A DNA stretch of 64,000 nt, from assembly GCA_964371555.1 (NCBI GenBank), contig CAYJMQ010000003.1:1-64000 (forward strand). Reading direction: 5' to 3'. This document shows, in pieces, positions 34,482-45,154 of the stretch. A program made the position numbers and the translations under genes. Origin of the DNA: CAYJMQ01 sp964371555. GTDB lineage: Bacteria; Bdellovibrionota; JACOXK01; 2-02-FULL-40-11. The stretch's first letter is position 1. The number at the start of each line of letters is the position of its first letter. The notes beneath the pieces were generated by a model. The model did no database searches. It was not told the DNA's origin and saw only the letters and a list, made by a program, of their open reading frames with translations.

Positions 34482-35393
34482 ATGAGCATACTTGTCGTTG
34501 GTTCAGTCGCGTTTGATTCCGTAAAAACCCCCTCTGGCGAAGTTGAAAATGTATTGGGGGGGGCGGCAAACTATTTTTCGATGGCGGCGCACTTTTTCTC
34601 TCCGGTTCGTCTTGTGGGAGTGGTTGGAGATGATTTTCCAAAAAGTCATATTGAATATTTGGAATCAAAAAAAATTTGCACCAAAGGGCTCAGTTGCGCC
34701 CCTGGGAAAACATTTCATTGGCGCGGGGAATATGGAGACGATCTATCCCAGGCGAAGACGCTTTCAACACACCTGAATGTTTTTGAGCATTTTAATCCGG
34801 AGCTGCCGAAAGATTATCGGAAGACGGAATATCTGTTTCTCGCCAATATAGATCCCGATTTGCAGCTTCGTGTTTTGCAACAGATGGAAAAACCAAAACT
34901 CGTCATCTCAGATACGATGAATTTTTGGATTGATCGGAAACGGCCGGAGCTTGAACGGGTTTTGAGATCCGTTCATATCCTCTTGATCAATGAGGGTGAG
35001 GCAAGACAGCTCACATCCCAAAACCATCTGATCGATGCCGCAAAAAAAATTCACGAACTGGGTCCATGGGGGGTTGTGATTAAGAGGGGGGAATACGGCT
35101 CCTTTCTCTATTTTGACGGAAAGATTTTTGCCCTCCCTGCCTACCCGGTCAAAGAGGTTCGTGATCCGACGGGGGCGGGGGATACCTTCGCGGGCGGATT
35201 TATTGGCTATTTGGCGAGAGAAAGGCGTCCGCTGGATGAAATGCTTTTAAAACGCGCCATGGCTTTCGGAACCATTCTTGCTTCTTTCAATATCGAAGAT
35301 TTCAGCTTCAACCGGCTCATGGAAATCAGCTGGTCTGACATCGAATCACGCTATCATCAACTTCTTTCGTCAGTTAATGACCAATCGGATTAG
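34482..35393 (+). CDS. PfkB-family sugar/nucleoside kinase
   Basis: 303 aa. SILVVGSVAFDSVKTPSGE, VLGGAANYFSMAA and the C-terminal DPTGAGDTFAGGFIGYLA (anion hole and catalytic Asp) show the ribokinase fold. Substrate not evident; the pairing with mtnP suggests a role in nucleoside or methylthioribose salvage. Overlaps the outer-membrane gene tail to tail by four bases. Eight-G run at 34556-34563 encodes LGGA. Confidence 0.85.
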   Translation: MSILVVGSVAFDSVKTPSGEVENVLGGAANYFSMAAHFFSPVRLVGVVGDDFPKSHIEYLESKKICTKGLSCAPGKTFHWRGEYGDDLSQAKTLSTHLNVFEHFNPELPKDYRKTEYLFLANIDPDLQLRVLQQMEKPKLVISDTMNFWIDRKRPELERVLRSVHILLINEGEARQLTSQNHLIDAAKKIHELGPWGVVIKRGEYGSFLYFDGKIFALPAYPVKEVRDPTGAGDTFAGGFIGYLARERRPLDEMLLKRAMAFGTILASFNIEDFSFNRLMEISWSDIESRYHQLLSSVNDQSD

Positions 35394-36538
35394 AAATAAA
35401 GCATATACTCCAGATTCACCGTCGTCGCTTTTGCGACATTTTTTCCGGCGACGGGGAGTTGAAGATTGACGCCAAGCTCCATCGGAAGGGCAAATGTTCC
35501 TTGTCTGACCCAGGGGAGGGTCGAGAATCCCAGTCCCACATCAGCAATATGTCTTTGTTGGGCTGAGTTTTCCGAGAGGCGGGTTGTCGAGAGCCCCTCC
35601 GCGCTTTGATAACTGTCCTTTTGTTTGAAAAAATAGGCATAAGAGGTATTTACATTGAAAAGGGTTAAAAAAGTATATTGGGCATAAATCGCGGCATCTA
35701 AAACATCCCCGAGATTTCTTTTTATATTTTCTTTGTTTGATGCAAACAGTTCGCCTTGTCCCGGCAGGCGCAGGAGCTCCTTATCAGGAAGCTGCACCGT
35801 ATATTTTAAAAGCCCATTAACGAGAGTGTTGGGGAGTCCCGTATAGTCGGCAAGAAGCGTTGTGCCGAGATCCGTCTGTCCATCCCCGAATGCGAGATCT
35901 GTGAGATTATCAGGATCGTCTGCGCGGCCTGTCGGAAGCCGAAAGCCGCTTTTCACCGCCAAAGAAAAGAGATCATTTCGCAGGAAAGAATATTTCAGCC
36001 CCAGTTCCAGATCTCCCAAGCCAAATGCCTCCCAATTTCCAGGCCTTTGGTATCCTTTTTCAACTGCCAGATCTTCTGCAGCTTTGACAAAATCGACTGG
36101 CCCCAAAAGAGGATTGGCCTGTACCGCGTCCGGTTTATTGAATTTGAGCTCATAGATCGAATTCGCGGAAACAATCGGCGCAATAAGCCCCAGTGTCAGC
36201 CGATCTGACAAGCCATATTCCAAAGCGGTGCCCAAAACGAGGCTTGAAATTTTAAGCGATGGGGCAAATGATCCCAGACTATCCATGCCAAACGCAGCCA
36301 TCGCGGCAGCCAGCTGGGGATTGAGTTTCGAAGCAAGATCGATATCAAGTGTAACTTCCAAATCCTTCACAAGATTGACCGCATTTCCCGTTTCATCAAA
36401 TTTGGAACCAAACTCAAACGCGTAAATCGGCTTCATACGCGCGCGAAATCTCCCTTGAGGGAGCGTAATTGAATTTTCAGCGCTGGCGATCACACTTATA
36501 AAAAGCCCTGAAATTAAAAAAAGATTTTTCATTTTCAT
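35390..36538 (-). CDS. Outer-membrane beta-barrel protein, unrecognised family
   Basis: 382 aa with a signal peptide ending near SASA/AEN and alternating hydrophobic strands to a C-terminal Phe (EYMLYF), the usual signal for insertion by BAM. Regular strands such as LTLGLIAPIVSA, LGDLELGLKYSFL and LAVKSGFRLPTGR suggest a 12-14 strand porin or FadL/MetA-pathway-type channel. AGGAGG precedes the start. No pathway link with neighbours seen. Confidence 0.72.
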   Translation of the reverse strand: MKMKNLFLISGLFISVIASAENSITLPQGRFRARMKPIYAFEFGSKFDETGNAVNLVKDLEVTLDIDLASKLNPQLAAAMAAFGMDSLGSFAPSLKISSLVLGTALEYGLSDRLTLGLIAPIVSANSIYELKFNKPDAVQANPLLGPVDFVKAAEDLAVEKGYQRPGNWEAFGLGDLELGLKYSFLRNDLFSLAVKSGFRLPTGRADDPDNLTDLAFGDGQTDLGTTLLADYTGLPNTLVNGLLKYTVQLPDKELLRLPGQGELFASNKENIKRNLGDVLDAAIYAQYTFLTLFNVNTSYAYFFKQKDSYQSAEGLSTTRLSENSAQQRHIADVGLGFSTLPWVRQGTFALPMELGVNLQLPVAGKNVAKATTVNLEYMLYF

Positions 36539-36590
36539 CGATACCTCCTGTTTTTTTCAGCCTCTCCTAAGCTGTTGCACTTCTTGATCC

Positions 36591-37091
36591 TCACCCCGGT
36601 TTAAATTCAGGAACCCCTTCTTCGGCCTTAAAAAGAGCGAAGGGGGGTTCTTTGGTCAAAGATGCGATCCGGCGTGAAAGTTCAACCAGTTCGTTTTTGA
36701 CAAATCCAATCGTCACAAAATCAATTTTTTGACTACCGAGAATTAAAAAAGCTGTTGGAACCGTTGTGAGATGGTATTTTTTGGAAACCAGATATGGAGC
36801 GGGATCCGGAATCATTGGAAAGGTAATTCCATATTGAGTCGCAAATTCTTTTGTCTCCGGATCCTGACCGATGCCAAAAATCCTAAATTTTTTCCCATAC
36901 TGTTTATGAAGCCTTTCAAAAAAGGGATATGCCAGTTGACACGTTGGGCAGGTTTTTTTGTAAAACGTAAGAAGAAGCGGCCCTGCGGGCGGCGACCCTG
37001 CGGGGTGCGGCCCTTCTTTGAGCGCTTTTGAAAGCGTAAATGATGAGAGCGTAAAATCCGGGGCTTTGCTTCCTGCTTTAAAATCTGTCAT
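36591..37091 (-). CDS. TlpA/AhpC-type thiol-disulfide oxidoreductase
   Basis: 166 aa thioredoxin-fold protein. APDFTLSSF and a redox motif in TFYKKTCPTCQLAYPFFE (CPTC) with VPTAFLI holding the cis-Pro. No signal peptide seen. Cytoplasmic peroxiredoxin or disulfide reductase likely. A 15-base repeat unit (around 36978-37012) inserts PHPAGSPPAG just before the active-site strand; the same unit family occurs in the secreted gene at 43151. Confidence 0.82.
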   Translation of the reverse strand: MTDFKAGSKAPDFTLSSFTLSKALKEGPHPAGSPPAGPLLLTFYKKTCPTCQLAYPFFERLHKQYGKKFRIFGIGQDPETKEFATQYGITFPMIPDPAPYLVSKKYHLTTVPTAFLILGSQKIDFVTIGFVKNELVELSRRIASLTKEPPFALFKAEEGVPEFKPG

Positions 37092-37125
37092 TTGCGTTTA
37101 GAGACTATAAGGAACATTTTTTGAG

Positions 37126-37154
37126 AAGACAAGATTTTTTTGTTTTGCTATAAA
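37126..37154 (+). promoter_or_regulatory. Promoter of the alcohol dehydrogenase gene
   Basis: AAGACA, 17-base spacer, TATAAA, then seven bases to the ATG; no Shine-Dalgarno. Confidence 0.55.
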
Positions 37155-37161
37155 AATAACA

Positions 37162-38184
37162 ATGAAAGCAGTTGTATTTCATGAATTTGGCGGGGCTGAG
37201 AAATTAAAGTTTGAAGATGTTTCTGATCCCACGCTTGGGGCGTACGATGTTCTTGTGCGGGTGAAAGCATGCGCAATGAATCATCTCGATATTTGGGTTC
37301 GGGAAGGGATGTCGCCGCTCCCTATGCCTCATGTGTTGGGCTCAGATGTTTCCGGCGTGATCGCCGATGTCGGTCACGAGGTCAAAGATTGGGAAGTGGG
37401 GGATTCGGTTCTCATTTCTCCCGGGATCAGCTGCGGTTGCTGCGAGATGTGTCTCAAGGGAGAAGATAATCTCTGCCCCGAATATACGATTTTGGGAAAA
37501 AAACCGTGGGGCGGTTATGCGGAATTTGTAAAAATTCCGCATCAAAACCTCCTCCCTTACCCGCAAGGGCTGAATTTTCAGGAGGCCGCCGCCATTCCGT
37601 TAACCTTTTTGACGGTGTGGCAAATGCTTGTCAAAAAGGCGAAAATAAAACCGGGGGATTTCATTCTTGTGTTGGCCGCGGGGAGTGGGATTGGTGTTGC
37701 CGCAATACAAGTGGCCAAGCTTTTTCAAGCCACAGTCATTGCGACGGCATCCACAGATGAAAAATTAGAGAAAGCAAGAGGGCTTGGCGCCGATTATCTT
37801 ATTAATTATACGAAGGGCGATTTTTCAGAAGAGGTTAAAAAAATTACAAACAAGAGGGGGGTCGACATTGTTGTTGAGCATACCGGGGCCGCCACATGGG
37901 AGAAATCACTTTTAAGCGCAAAATGGGGGGGGACTATTGTGACCTGCGGGGCCACCTCAGGGCATGAGGGAAAAACAGATTTGCGTCACGTTTATTTCAG
38001 ACAACTTAAGATATTGGGATCGACGATGGGGAGCAAGGGGGATCTCTTTGAAATCATCAGGTGGGTTGAGAGGGGGAAACTGAAACCTGTCGTCGATCAG
38101 GCGATTCCCCTTAAAGATGCCGCTTTCGGCCATCAGAAAATGGCCGAAAGGAAGCAATTTGGAAAGATTGTGTTGGTTCCGTAG
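37162..38184 (+). CDS. Zinc-containing alcohol dehydrogenase / quinone reductase (MDR superfamily)
   Basis: 340 aa. N-terminal GroES-like domain with HVLGSDVSGVIADVG, structural zinc Cys lobe (CGCCEMCLKGEDNLC), cofactor domain with LAAGSGIGVAAIQVAK. The catalytic-zinc Cys of classic ADH is replaced (ACAMNHLD), as in quinone-oxidoreductase-like and crotonyl-CoA reductase-like members. Reduces or oxidises a small carbonyl or enoyl compound with NAD(P)H; substrate unknown. Confidence 0.87.
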   Translation: MKAVVFHEFGGAEKLKFEDVSDPTLGAYDVLVRVKACAMNHLDIWVREGMSPLPMPHVLGSDVSGVIADVGHEVKDWEVGDSVLISPGISCGCCEMCLKGEDNLCPEYTILGKKPWGGYAEFVKIPHQNLLPYPQGLNFQEAAAIPLTFLTVWQMLVKKAKIKPGDFILVLAAGSGIGVAAIQVAKLFQATVIATASTDEKLEKARGLGADYLINYTKGDFSEEVKKITNKRGVDIVVEHTGAATWEKSLLSAKWGGTIVTCGATSGHEGKTDLRHVYFRQLKILGSTMGSKGDLFEIIRWVERGKLKPVVDQAIPLKDAAFGHQKMAERKQFGKIVLVP

Positions 38185-38237
38185 TTCAAAATCCGACTTG
38201 ACTATTGGGGGAGTTTGGATAGACTGGGCTCCCGTGA

Positions 38238-40749
<2,512 letters not shown>

Positions 40750-40759
40750 AGGAAATTAA

Positions 40760-41728
40760 ATGTCATCATCGATTGAGCAGGCCAAACGCGTTCTTCGGAT
40801 TGAGGCGGAAGCCATTTTAAGTCTGCTGGATAAAGTGGGAGAGAATTTCGATAAGGCAATCGACCTTCTTCTCCACTGCCGCGGCAAAGTGATTGTGACA
40901 GGGATGGGAAAATCAGGGCAGATTTGCAGAAAAATTGCGGCAACGCTTGCCAGCACAGGAACCCCTGCTTTTTTTCTTCATCCGGCAGAGGGGATTCATG
41001 GCGATTTGGGGATGGTTGCTAAAGATGATGTGGCCCTTGCAATTTCCTACAGCGGTGAAACAGATGAGCTGATCGGGATTCTTCCGATGGTAAAAAGGCT
41101 TGGCGTTCCGATTATTTCAATGACAGGGAATATGCAGTCGACACTGGCGCGGGCATCAGATGTTGTTTTGGATTTGAATGTTCCTGAAGAAGCGTGTCCT
41201 TTGGGGCTTGCCCCCACAGCCAGTACGACCGCAACCCTTGCGATGGGGGATGCCGTGGCGGTCGCCCTTCTTGAAAAAAGGGGATTTAGAGAATCTGATT
41301 TTGCGCTTCTTCACCCCGGTGGAACCCTGGGGCGAAAACTTCTCTTTAAAGTCAAAGATCTGATGAAGGTGAAAGATGAGATTCCGCTGACAAATATCCG
41401 CTCTGACATGCGCCAGACGCTCATGGAGATTACTTCCAAACATTTGGGAACGACCGGTGTTGTAGACGATTCGGGAAAACTGGTTGGGATTATTACTGAT
41501 GGAGACTTGAGGCGCCATCTTAGAAAAAAAACAACAGATTTCTTTAACCAGACGGCCTTCGATCTTATGACAAAAAATCCCAAAACGATCGATCAGGAGG
41601 AGCTCGCCTCCAAAGCCCTTCATATTATGGAGAAACATACGATTACCTGCCTATTCGTTGTTGGCGGCGACACCCACCCCACCGGCATCCTTCATCTTCA
41701 CGATCTGATTCGGGTGAAGGTGGTCTGA
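40760..41728 (+). CDS. kdsD: D-arabinose 5-phosphate isomerase (KpsF/GutQ)
   Basis: 322 aa. SIS domain 1-190 (VTGMGKSGQICRKIAATLASTGTPAFFLHP, AISYSGETDEL, HPGGTLGRKL) and two CBS repeats. Converts ribulose-5-phosphate to arabinose-5-phosphate for KdsA. Ten bases after kdsA. kdsC, normally the next gene, is absent here. Confidence 0.95.
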   Translation: MSSSIEQAKRVLRIEAEAILSLLDKVGENFDKAIDLLLHCRGKVIVTGMGKSGQICRKIAATLASTGTPAFFLHPAEGIHGDLGMVAKDDVALAISYSGETDELIGILPMVKRLGVPIISMTGNMQSTLARASDVVLDLNVPEEACPLGLAPTASTTATLAMGDAVAVALLEKRGFRESDFALLHPGGTLGRKLLFKVKDLMKVKDEIPLTNIRSDMRQTLMEITSKHLGTTGVVDDSGKLVGIITDGDLRRHLRKKTTDFFNQTAFDLMTKNPKTIDQEELASKALHIMEKHTITCLFVVGGDTHPTGILHLHDLIRVKVV

Positions 41729-41850
41729 TTTCCCCATTTGACTTCTATTGCCCAAAGTTTGTTCACCATCCTTAAAAATGGGAACGAATCCTTACGCTTT
41801 GTGCTCGAAATGACACTTTTTCAACATCCTCGCGCGCGTATTGTCGGTTT

Positions 41851-41878
41851 TTGACAAGATCAGATATCTGGGTAGAAT
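41851..41878 (+). promoter_or_regulatory. Promoter of the secreted paralogue pair
   Basis: TTGACA, 16-base spacer, TAGAAT, 23 bases before the ATG. The spacer holds the ten-base palindrome CAGATATCTG (41861-41870), a possible operator. Confidence 0.65.
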
Positions 41879-41901
41879 AAGAATTATCCGGTGTAGAACG
41901 T

Positions 41902-43167
41902 ATGCGATTGCAGGATATTATTTTTTCTCTTTTATTTCTTCTCATTATCTCATTTTACGGTTGCGGGAAGGGTGAGAGGCTGCCACTGCCCGTAGGGTCA
42001 GAGATTCAACAAGAAGCAGGAGGCGGTTTTTTAGATGCGGCGCCTGCGATTTCTGGCGCTGGCATTTTCTTTTCTGATGAAACGGCAAAAGCCCTCGATG
42101 CGCAAGGAAGAGCCATTTCTACGGAGCTTGCTCCATTCTTAAGAAAGCTTACCATAGGCCATGTCAATGTTGGAAACATAGATATTGTCGCAGCCGCAAC
42201 ATCTGTGGATAAAAAAAAGGTTTTTCTACTGGTCGTGATCGATCACACGACATTGGAGAGCAGACGTGAAGAAAAAGTGGAATCGCTGGTTTTGTCCGCT
42301 CCGATTGAAGATGGAAGAATCCTTTATCGGCAAATGCAATATCATGAGCTGGTTGGCATTCCATTTGGGGTTCTCTTCTGCGCAATGACGAGGATAGGCG
42401 AAGCAGGGCTCTTATTATCTACCGGAGAGGATTTATTGCAGTTCGAAAGGGGGGAAGGGCTTTCCGCTGAGAGGGGCTTTTCGATTTTAGCCGGCGATGT
42501 ATTTCAGTTGAAAAAAATGTATACAAGATCATCGAATCCGCAATCTCAGGTTGTGGGGGGGCCAGGGCCAGGGCCAGGGCCAGGGCCAGGGATCGTTGAG
42601 CTTTTTCCCGGAAAAAATCAAACGATTTTTGCAGTGTCAGGAAGTCGTATCTTTGATTTCATTCTGGATGATGTGGAAGGGACGTTTAGCTCTGGAACGG
42701 TTCAAATAGATTTTGGGGAACCTCTGGGAGGGGGGGAATTCGATTTTTCTCAATCGCGAATCATCGCTGCCAGTCGTTCTGGAAATAAAGTCTTCTTTAC
42801 GTCGTCGCAAGAAGTAACCGAAATTCAAAATATATTTGAGATGCCTTTGAGAGGTGTCAGAGATCTTTCAGATATTCTTTTGATTGAGAATAAGCTTATT
42901 CCAACTTATGGAAATTGTGGCTTTAAAAAATGTCCATCACCGTTAAAAGGGGGTTCTTTATTGGAATTGCGTTGTCTGAATAAACGTGAACCACTGGGAG
43001 AGACAACGTTTGTGGATATTTTTTTACAATCTGCGCCCCTCCATTCTATTTGGGTTTTTGACTGTCCGGTTGCCTGCTGCCCACTGGAGTCAGGTTCCGA
43101 TGGTGATGCGGAGTCAGGTGGTCCTCAAGGTGGCGGAGGGGGAGGTATCCATGTTCCTCCAAATTAA
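41902..43167 (+). CDS. Secreted (probably lipidated) protein of unrecognised family, paralogue 1
   Basis: 421 aa. Not recognised. A hydrophobic signal ends FYGC (C21), a lipobox-like site with unusual residues at -2 and -3. Residues 60-400 align by eye with the next gene: NIDIVAAATS, LSAPIEDGRILYRQMQYHELVG, CAMT, GNCGFKKCPSP, LRCLNKREP and a CCP. The repeated short strands hint at a beta-propeller-like fold, which is inference. A PGPGPGPGPG stretch is encoded by five copies of CCAGGG (42562-42591). C-terminus is Gly-rich. Own promoter; overlaps paralogue 2 by 17 bases. Confidence 0.7.
   Translation: MRLQDIIFSLLFLLIISFYGCGKGERLPLPVGSEIQQEAGGGFLDAAPAISGAGIFFSDETAKALDAQGRAISTELAPFLRKLTIGHVNVGNIDIVAAATSVDKKKVFLLVVIDHTTLESRREEKVESLVLSAPIEDGRILYRQMQYHELVGIPFGVLFCAMTRIGEAGLLLSTGEDLLQFERGEGLSAERGFSILAGDVFQLKKMYTRSSNPQSQVVGGPGPGPGPGPGIVELFPGKNQTIFAVSGSRIFDFILDDVEGTFSSGTVQIDFGEPLGGGEFDFSQSRIIAASRSGNKVFFTSSQEVTEIQNIFEMPLRGVRDLSDILLIENKLIPTYGNCGFKKCPSPLKGGSLLELRCLNKREPLGETTFVDIFLQSAPLHSIWVFDCPVACCPLESGSDGDAESGGPQGGGGGGIHVPPN
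42562..42591 (+). repeat. Hexanucleotide repeat (CCAGGG) x5, in frame
   Basis: Five exact copies encode Pro-Gly dipeptides. A hexamer keeps the frame whatever the copy number, so length variation would be tolerated. Confidence 0.85.
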
Positions 43168-44992
43168 CCGTACGCTTCTTTTTTTGGTCATCGTCATGAT
43201 GAGTTTTGGCGGTAAAACAGCTGCCACTGACAGTGTTTCTTCCCTTATCATCGCAAATCCTTCGAATCTCAATATTGTGGCTGCGGGAGTGACCTTTGAT
43301 CACGCGCGCTTATTTTTGCTTGCTATCGATGATGTAAATGTTCAAGAATCAGCAACGGGAAAGCAGCGAATTCCCTTCCTTCTTTCTGTCCCTATAGTCA
43401 ATGGAAATGTCCTCTATCAGCTGATGAAACAACACCGTCTGGTTGGAATGGAAGAGGGGTTGATTCCATGTGCCCTGACGCCGCTCACATCCGATGGCCG
43501 GGAACTCTTACTTTCCAATGGGTCCCAACTTTTTCGGTTTGAAATCACAAGAATAGAAACAGTGGGGATAGATGCCTCTATTGCCCCAGCCGGTTTTGAT
43601 TTTCGTTTTGTCAAAAAATATGAGCCATCCCCTCAGACGACAGGTATTGAGGAGCTCTTTTCTGATGAAGAACGACCGGGAACTTTTTACGCTATTTCTG
43701 AAAAAAGGGTTTTTGAGTTTACACTGGATGATACGAGGAATTTATTTTTGAAAGGGGGATTTGAACGGGAGTTTCCCGAACTTTTAGGGGGTGGGGCAAA
43801 GCTTGGGGACCGATTCTATCTGGGAGGCAAGGGGGGACGCCTTTATGTTACAGATCTTTTAAACTTGGTAAATTTAGAGATAGAGACTCGGGATTTGTCT
43901 CCTTCCCGGTTTTCGGAATTGGGGGGGGTCTCTGAACTTTCTGATATGATATTTTTGAAAAAGGAATCAGAAAAACTGGCGATTACGGTTGGAAACTGCT
44001 CTGGACAATTCAAAGGATGTCCTTCTCCACCGAACATTGAGGAGGGAGATACAACGTTTGCCTGTATAAACAAGCGCGCCCCTGGCATTAGCTTTTTTAC
44101 AGATCCCTTATTTGCGTCTCCGACAAATCCACAAGGCTTGATTACATTTAAAACTTTGGGTCCGCCACGAACCGGACTTATCTCTATAACAAATTTGAAA
44201 TGTTGCCCTTTCTTTGCGCCTGCAGAATCGCCGTTTGCAAGTGGCGGCCCTGCTGGTGGCGACTCTGCAGGCGGCGATTCTGCAGGTGGCGGCCCTGCTG
44301 GTGGCGACTCTGCTGGTGGCGACTCTGCGGAACCACTGCCCGCAGGGCCAACACTTACAGAGATTCCTTCAACTGGGGTAACTGGGGTTTCATGTCCGGT
44401 TATTACCTCAAGCGACACCTCATTCCCCCCCACCATTCAGCCGCTTCTTAATCTGGGCTTAAGTCTTTCAGCCGGAAAACTTTTTTTTAATGCTTCAGGG
44501 GGGACAAGAATGCTCTCTCAATCCACCTTCGTGAAAATACCTTCTGTCGAGATAATACCCTCCATTCCCATAAAGGTGTTGCGGTTTCAGTTCCTCTTGA
44601 CAAATCTTCAGGGGCCCGAAACCCGGACAGACGCGGCGGGGAGAAAGACGGCGACGCCGGGAACCGCAAATGTGACTCTGAATGTTGCGGCTCTGGATGT
44701 GGCGGGGAAGAACATAGCGTTTGCCCAGCAGACGAGGTCAACGATATTTTTTGATTCCCTGGGGAACCGATTAAGTAAACCGATATTAACATCTGGCACG
44801 AGATTATTTATTCCTGAATCAACAATGAAAGGGTTTACCGCGGTTCAAAGTGACGGCAAAACGATCGATTTTACCGTCGATCTTCCACTTACTACAAAGA
44901 CAGTGACGATCACCTTCACGGAAGACTCTTCATTTACGGCAAAAGAATTTTCTGCCGGAGTTTGTGAACTTCCTGTCATACAAACTCCATAA
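43151..44992 (+). CDS. Secreted protein of unrecognised family, paralogue 2, with extra C-terminal domain
   Basis: 613 aa from an ATG with GGAGGT upstream. Signal peptide 1-25 (cleavage near KTAA). Residues 30-360 are homologous to the preceding gene: NLNIVAAGVT, LLSVPIVNGNVLYQLMKQHRLVG, CALT, GNCSGQFKGCPSP, FACINKRAP, KCCP, so the cysteine pattern is shared. Residues 365-394 are a GGPAG/GDSAG repeat from six 15-base units. Residues about 400-613 are an added beta-rich domain absent in paralogue 1. No family recognised; periplasmic, outer-membrane or extracellular location inferred. Confidence 0.7.
   Translation: MFLQINRTLLFLVIVMMSFGGKTAATDSVSSLIIANPSNLNIVAAGVTFDHARLFLLAIDDVNVQESATGKQRIPFLLSVPIVNGNVLYQLMKQHRLVGMEEGLIPCALTPLTSDGRELLLSNGSQLFRFEITRIETVGIDASIAPAGFDFRFVKKYEPSPQTTGIEELFSDEERPGTFYAISEKRVFEFTLDDTRNLFLKGGFEREFPELLGGGAKLGDRFYLGGKGGRLYVTDLLNLVNLEIETRDLSPSRFSELGGVSELSDMIFLKKESEKLAITVGNCSGQFKGCPSPPNIEEGDTTFACINKRAPGISFFTDPLFASPTNPQGLITFKTLGPPRTGLISITNLKCCPFFAPAESPFASGGPAGGDSAGGDSAGGGPAGGDSAGGDSAEPLPAGPTLTEIPSTGVTGVSCPVITSSDTSFPPTIQPLLNLGLSLSAGKLFFNASGGTRMLSQSTFVKIPSVEIIPSIPIKVLRFQFLLTNLQGPETRTDAAGRKTATPGTANVTLNVAALDVAGKNIAFAQQTRSTIFFDSLGNRLSKPILTSGTRLFIPESTMKGFTAVQSDGKTIDFTVDLPLTTKTVTITFTEDSSFTAKEFSAGVCELPVIQTP
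44243..44332 (+). repeat. 15-base minisatellite x6, in frame
   Basis: Six imperfect units of the form GGCGRCYCTGCDGGY, encoding GGPAG GDSAG GDSAG GGPAG GDSAG GDSAE. Units 1 and 4 and units 2, 5 and 6 are nearly identical. Confidence 0.85.
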
Positions 44993-45013
44993 GCGGCGAC
45001 GGCCTCCAATAAG

Positions 45014-45030
45014 TTGGCACAGATTTTGCT
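45014..45030 (+). promoter_or_regulatory. Sigma-54 promoter upstream of lptCA-lptB-rpoN
   Basis: TTGGCACAGATTTTGCT: TGGCAC, then TTGC with GG and GC exactly ten bases apart, one base off the full consensus (A where G is usual after TGGCAC). Predicted start near 45040. Confidence 0.7.
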
Positions 45031-45037
45031 TGCGGTT

Positions 45038-45066
45038 TTGACACCCTGCCTCATTGGTGCTAGCAT
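45038..45066 (+). promoter_or_regulatory. Sigma-70 promoter upstream of lptCA-lptB-rpoN
   Basis: TTGACA, 17-base spacer, TAGCAT; start near 45073, about 80 bases before the GTG start codon. It lies directly behind the sigma-54 site, so the two would compete or alternate. Confidence 0.65.
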
Positions 45067-45154
45067 AAAATTGTATTACATCATTACATTACATCTGGGA
45101 AGTTTACCTCGATACAAGTACAGGGGTTAAACCCAATCAGAAGGGTGGATAAGA

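Noticed and set aside
43843..44436. 197-codon minus-strand frame rich in PPAESPPA
   Set aside because: Shadow of paralogue 2; the Pro-rich repeat is the antisense of the GGDSAG minisatellite.
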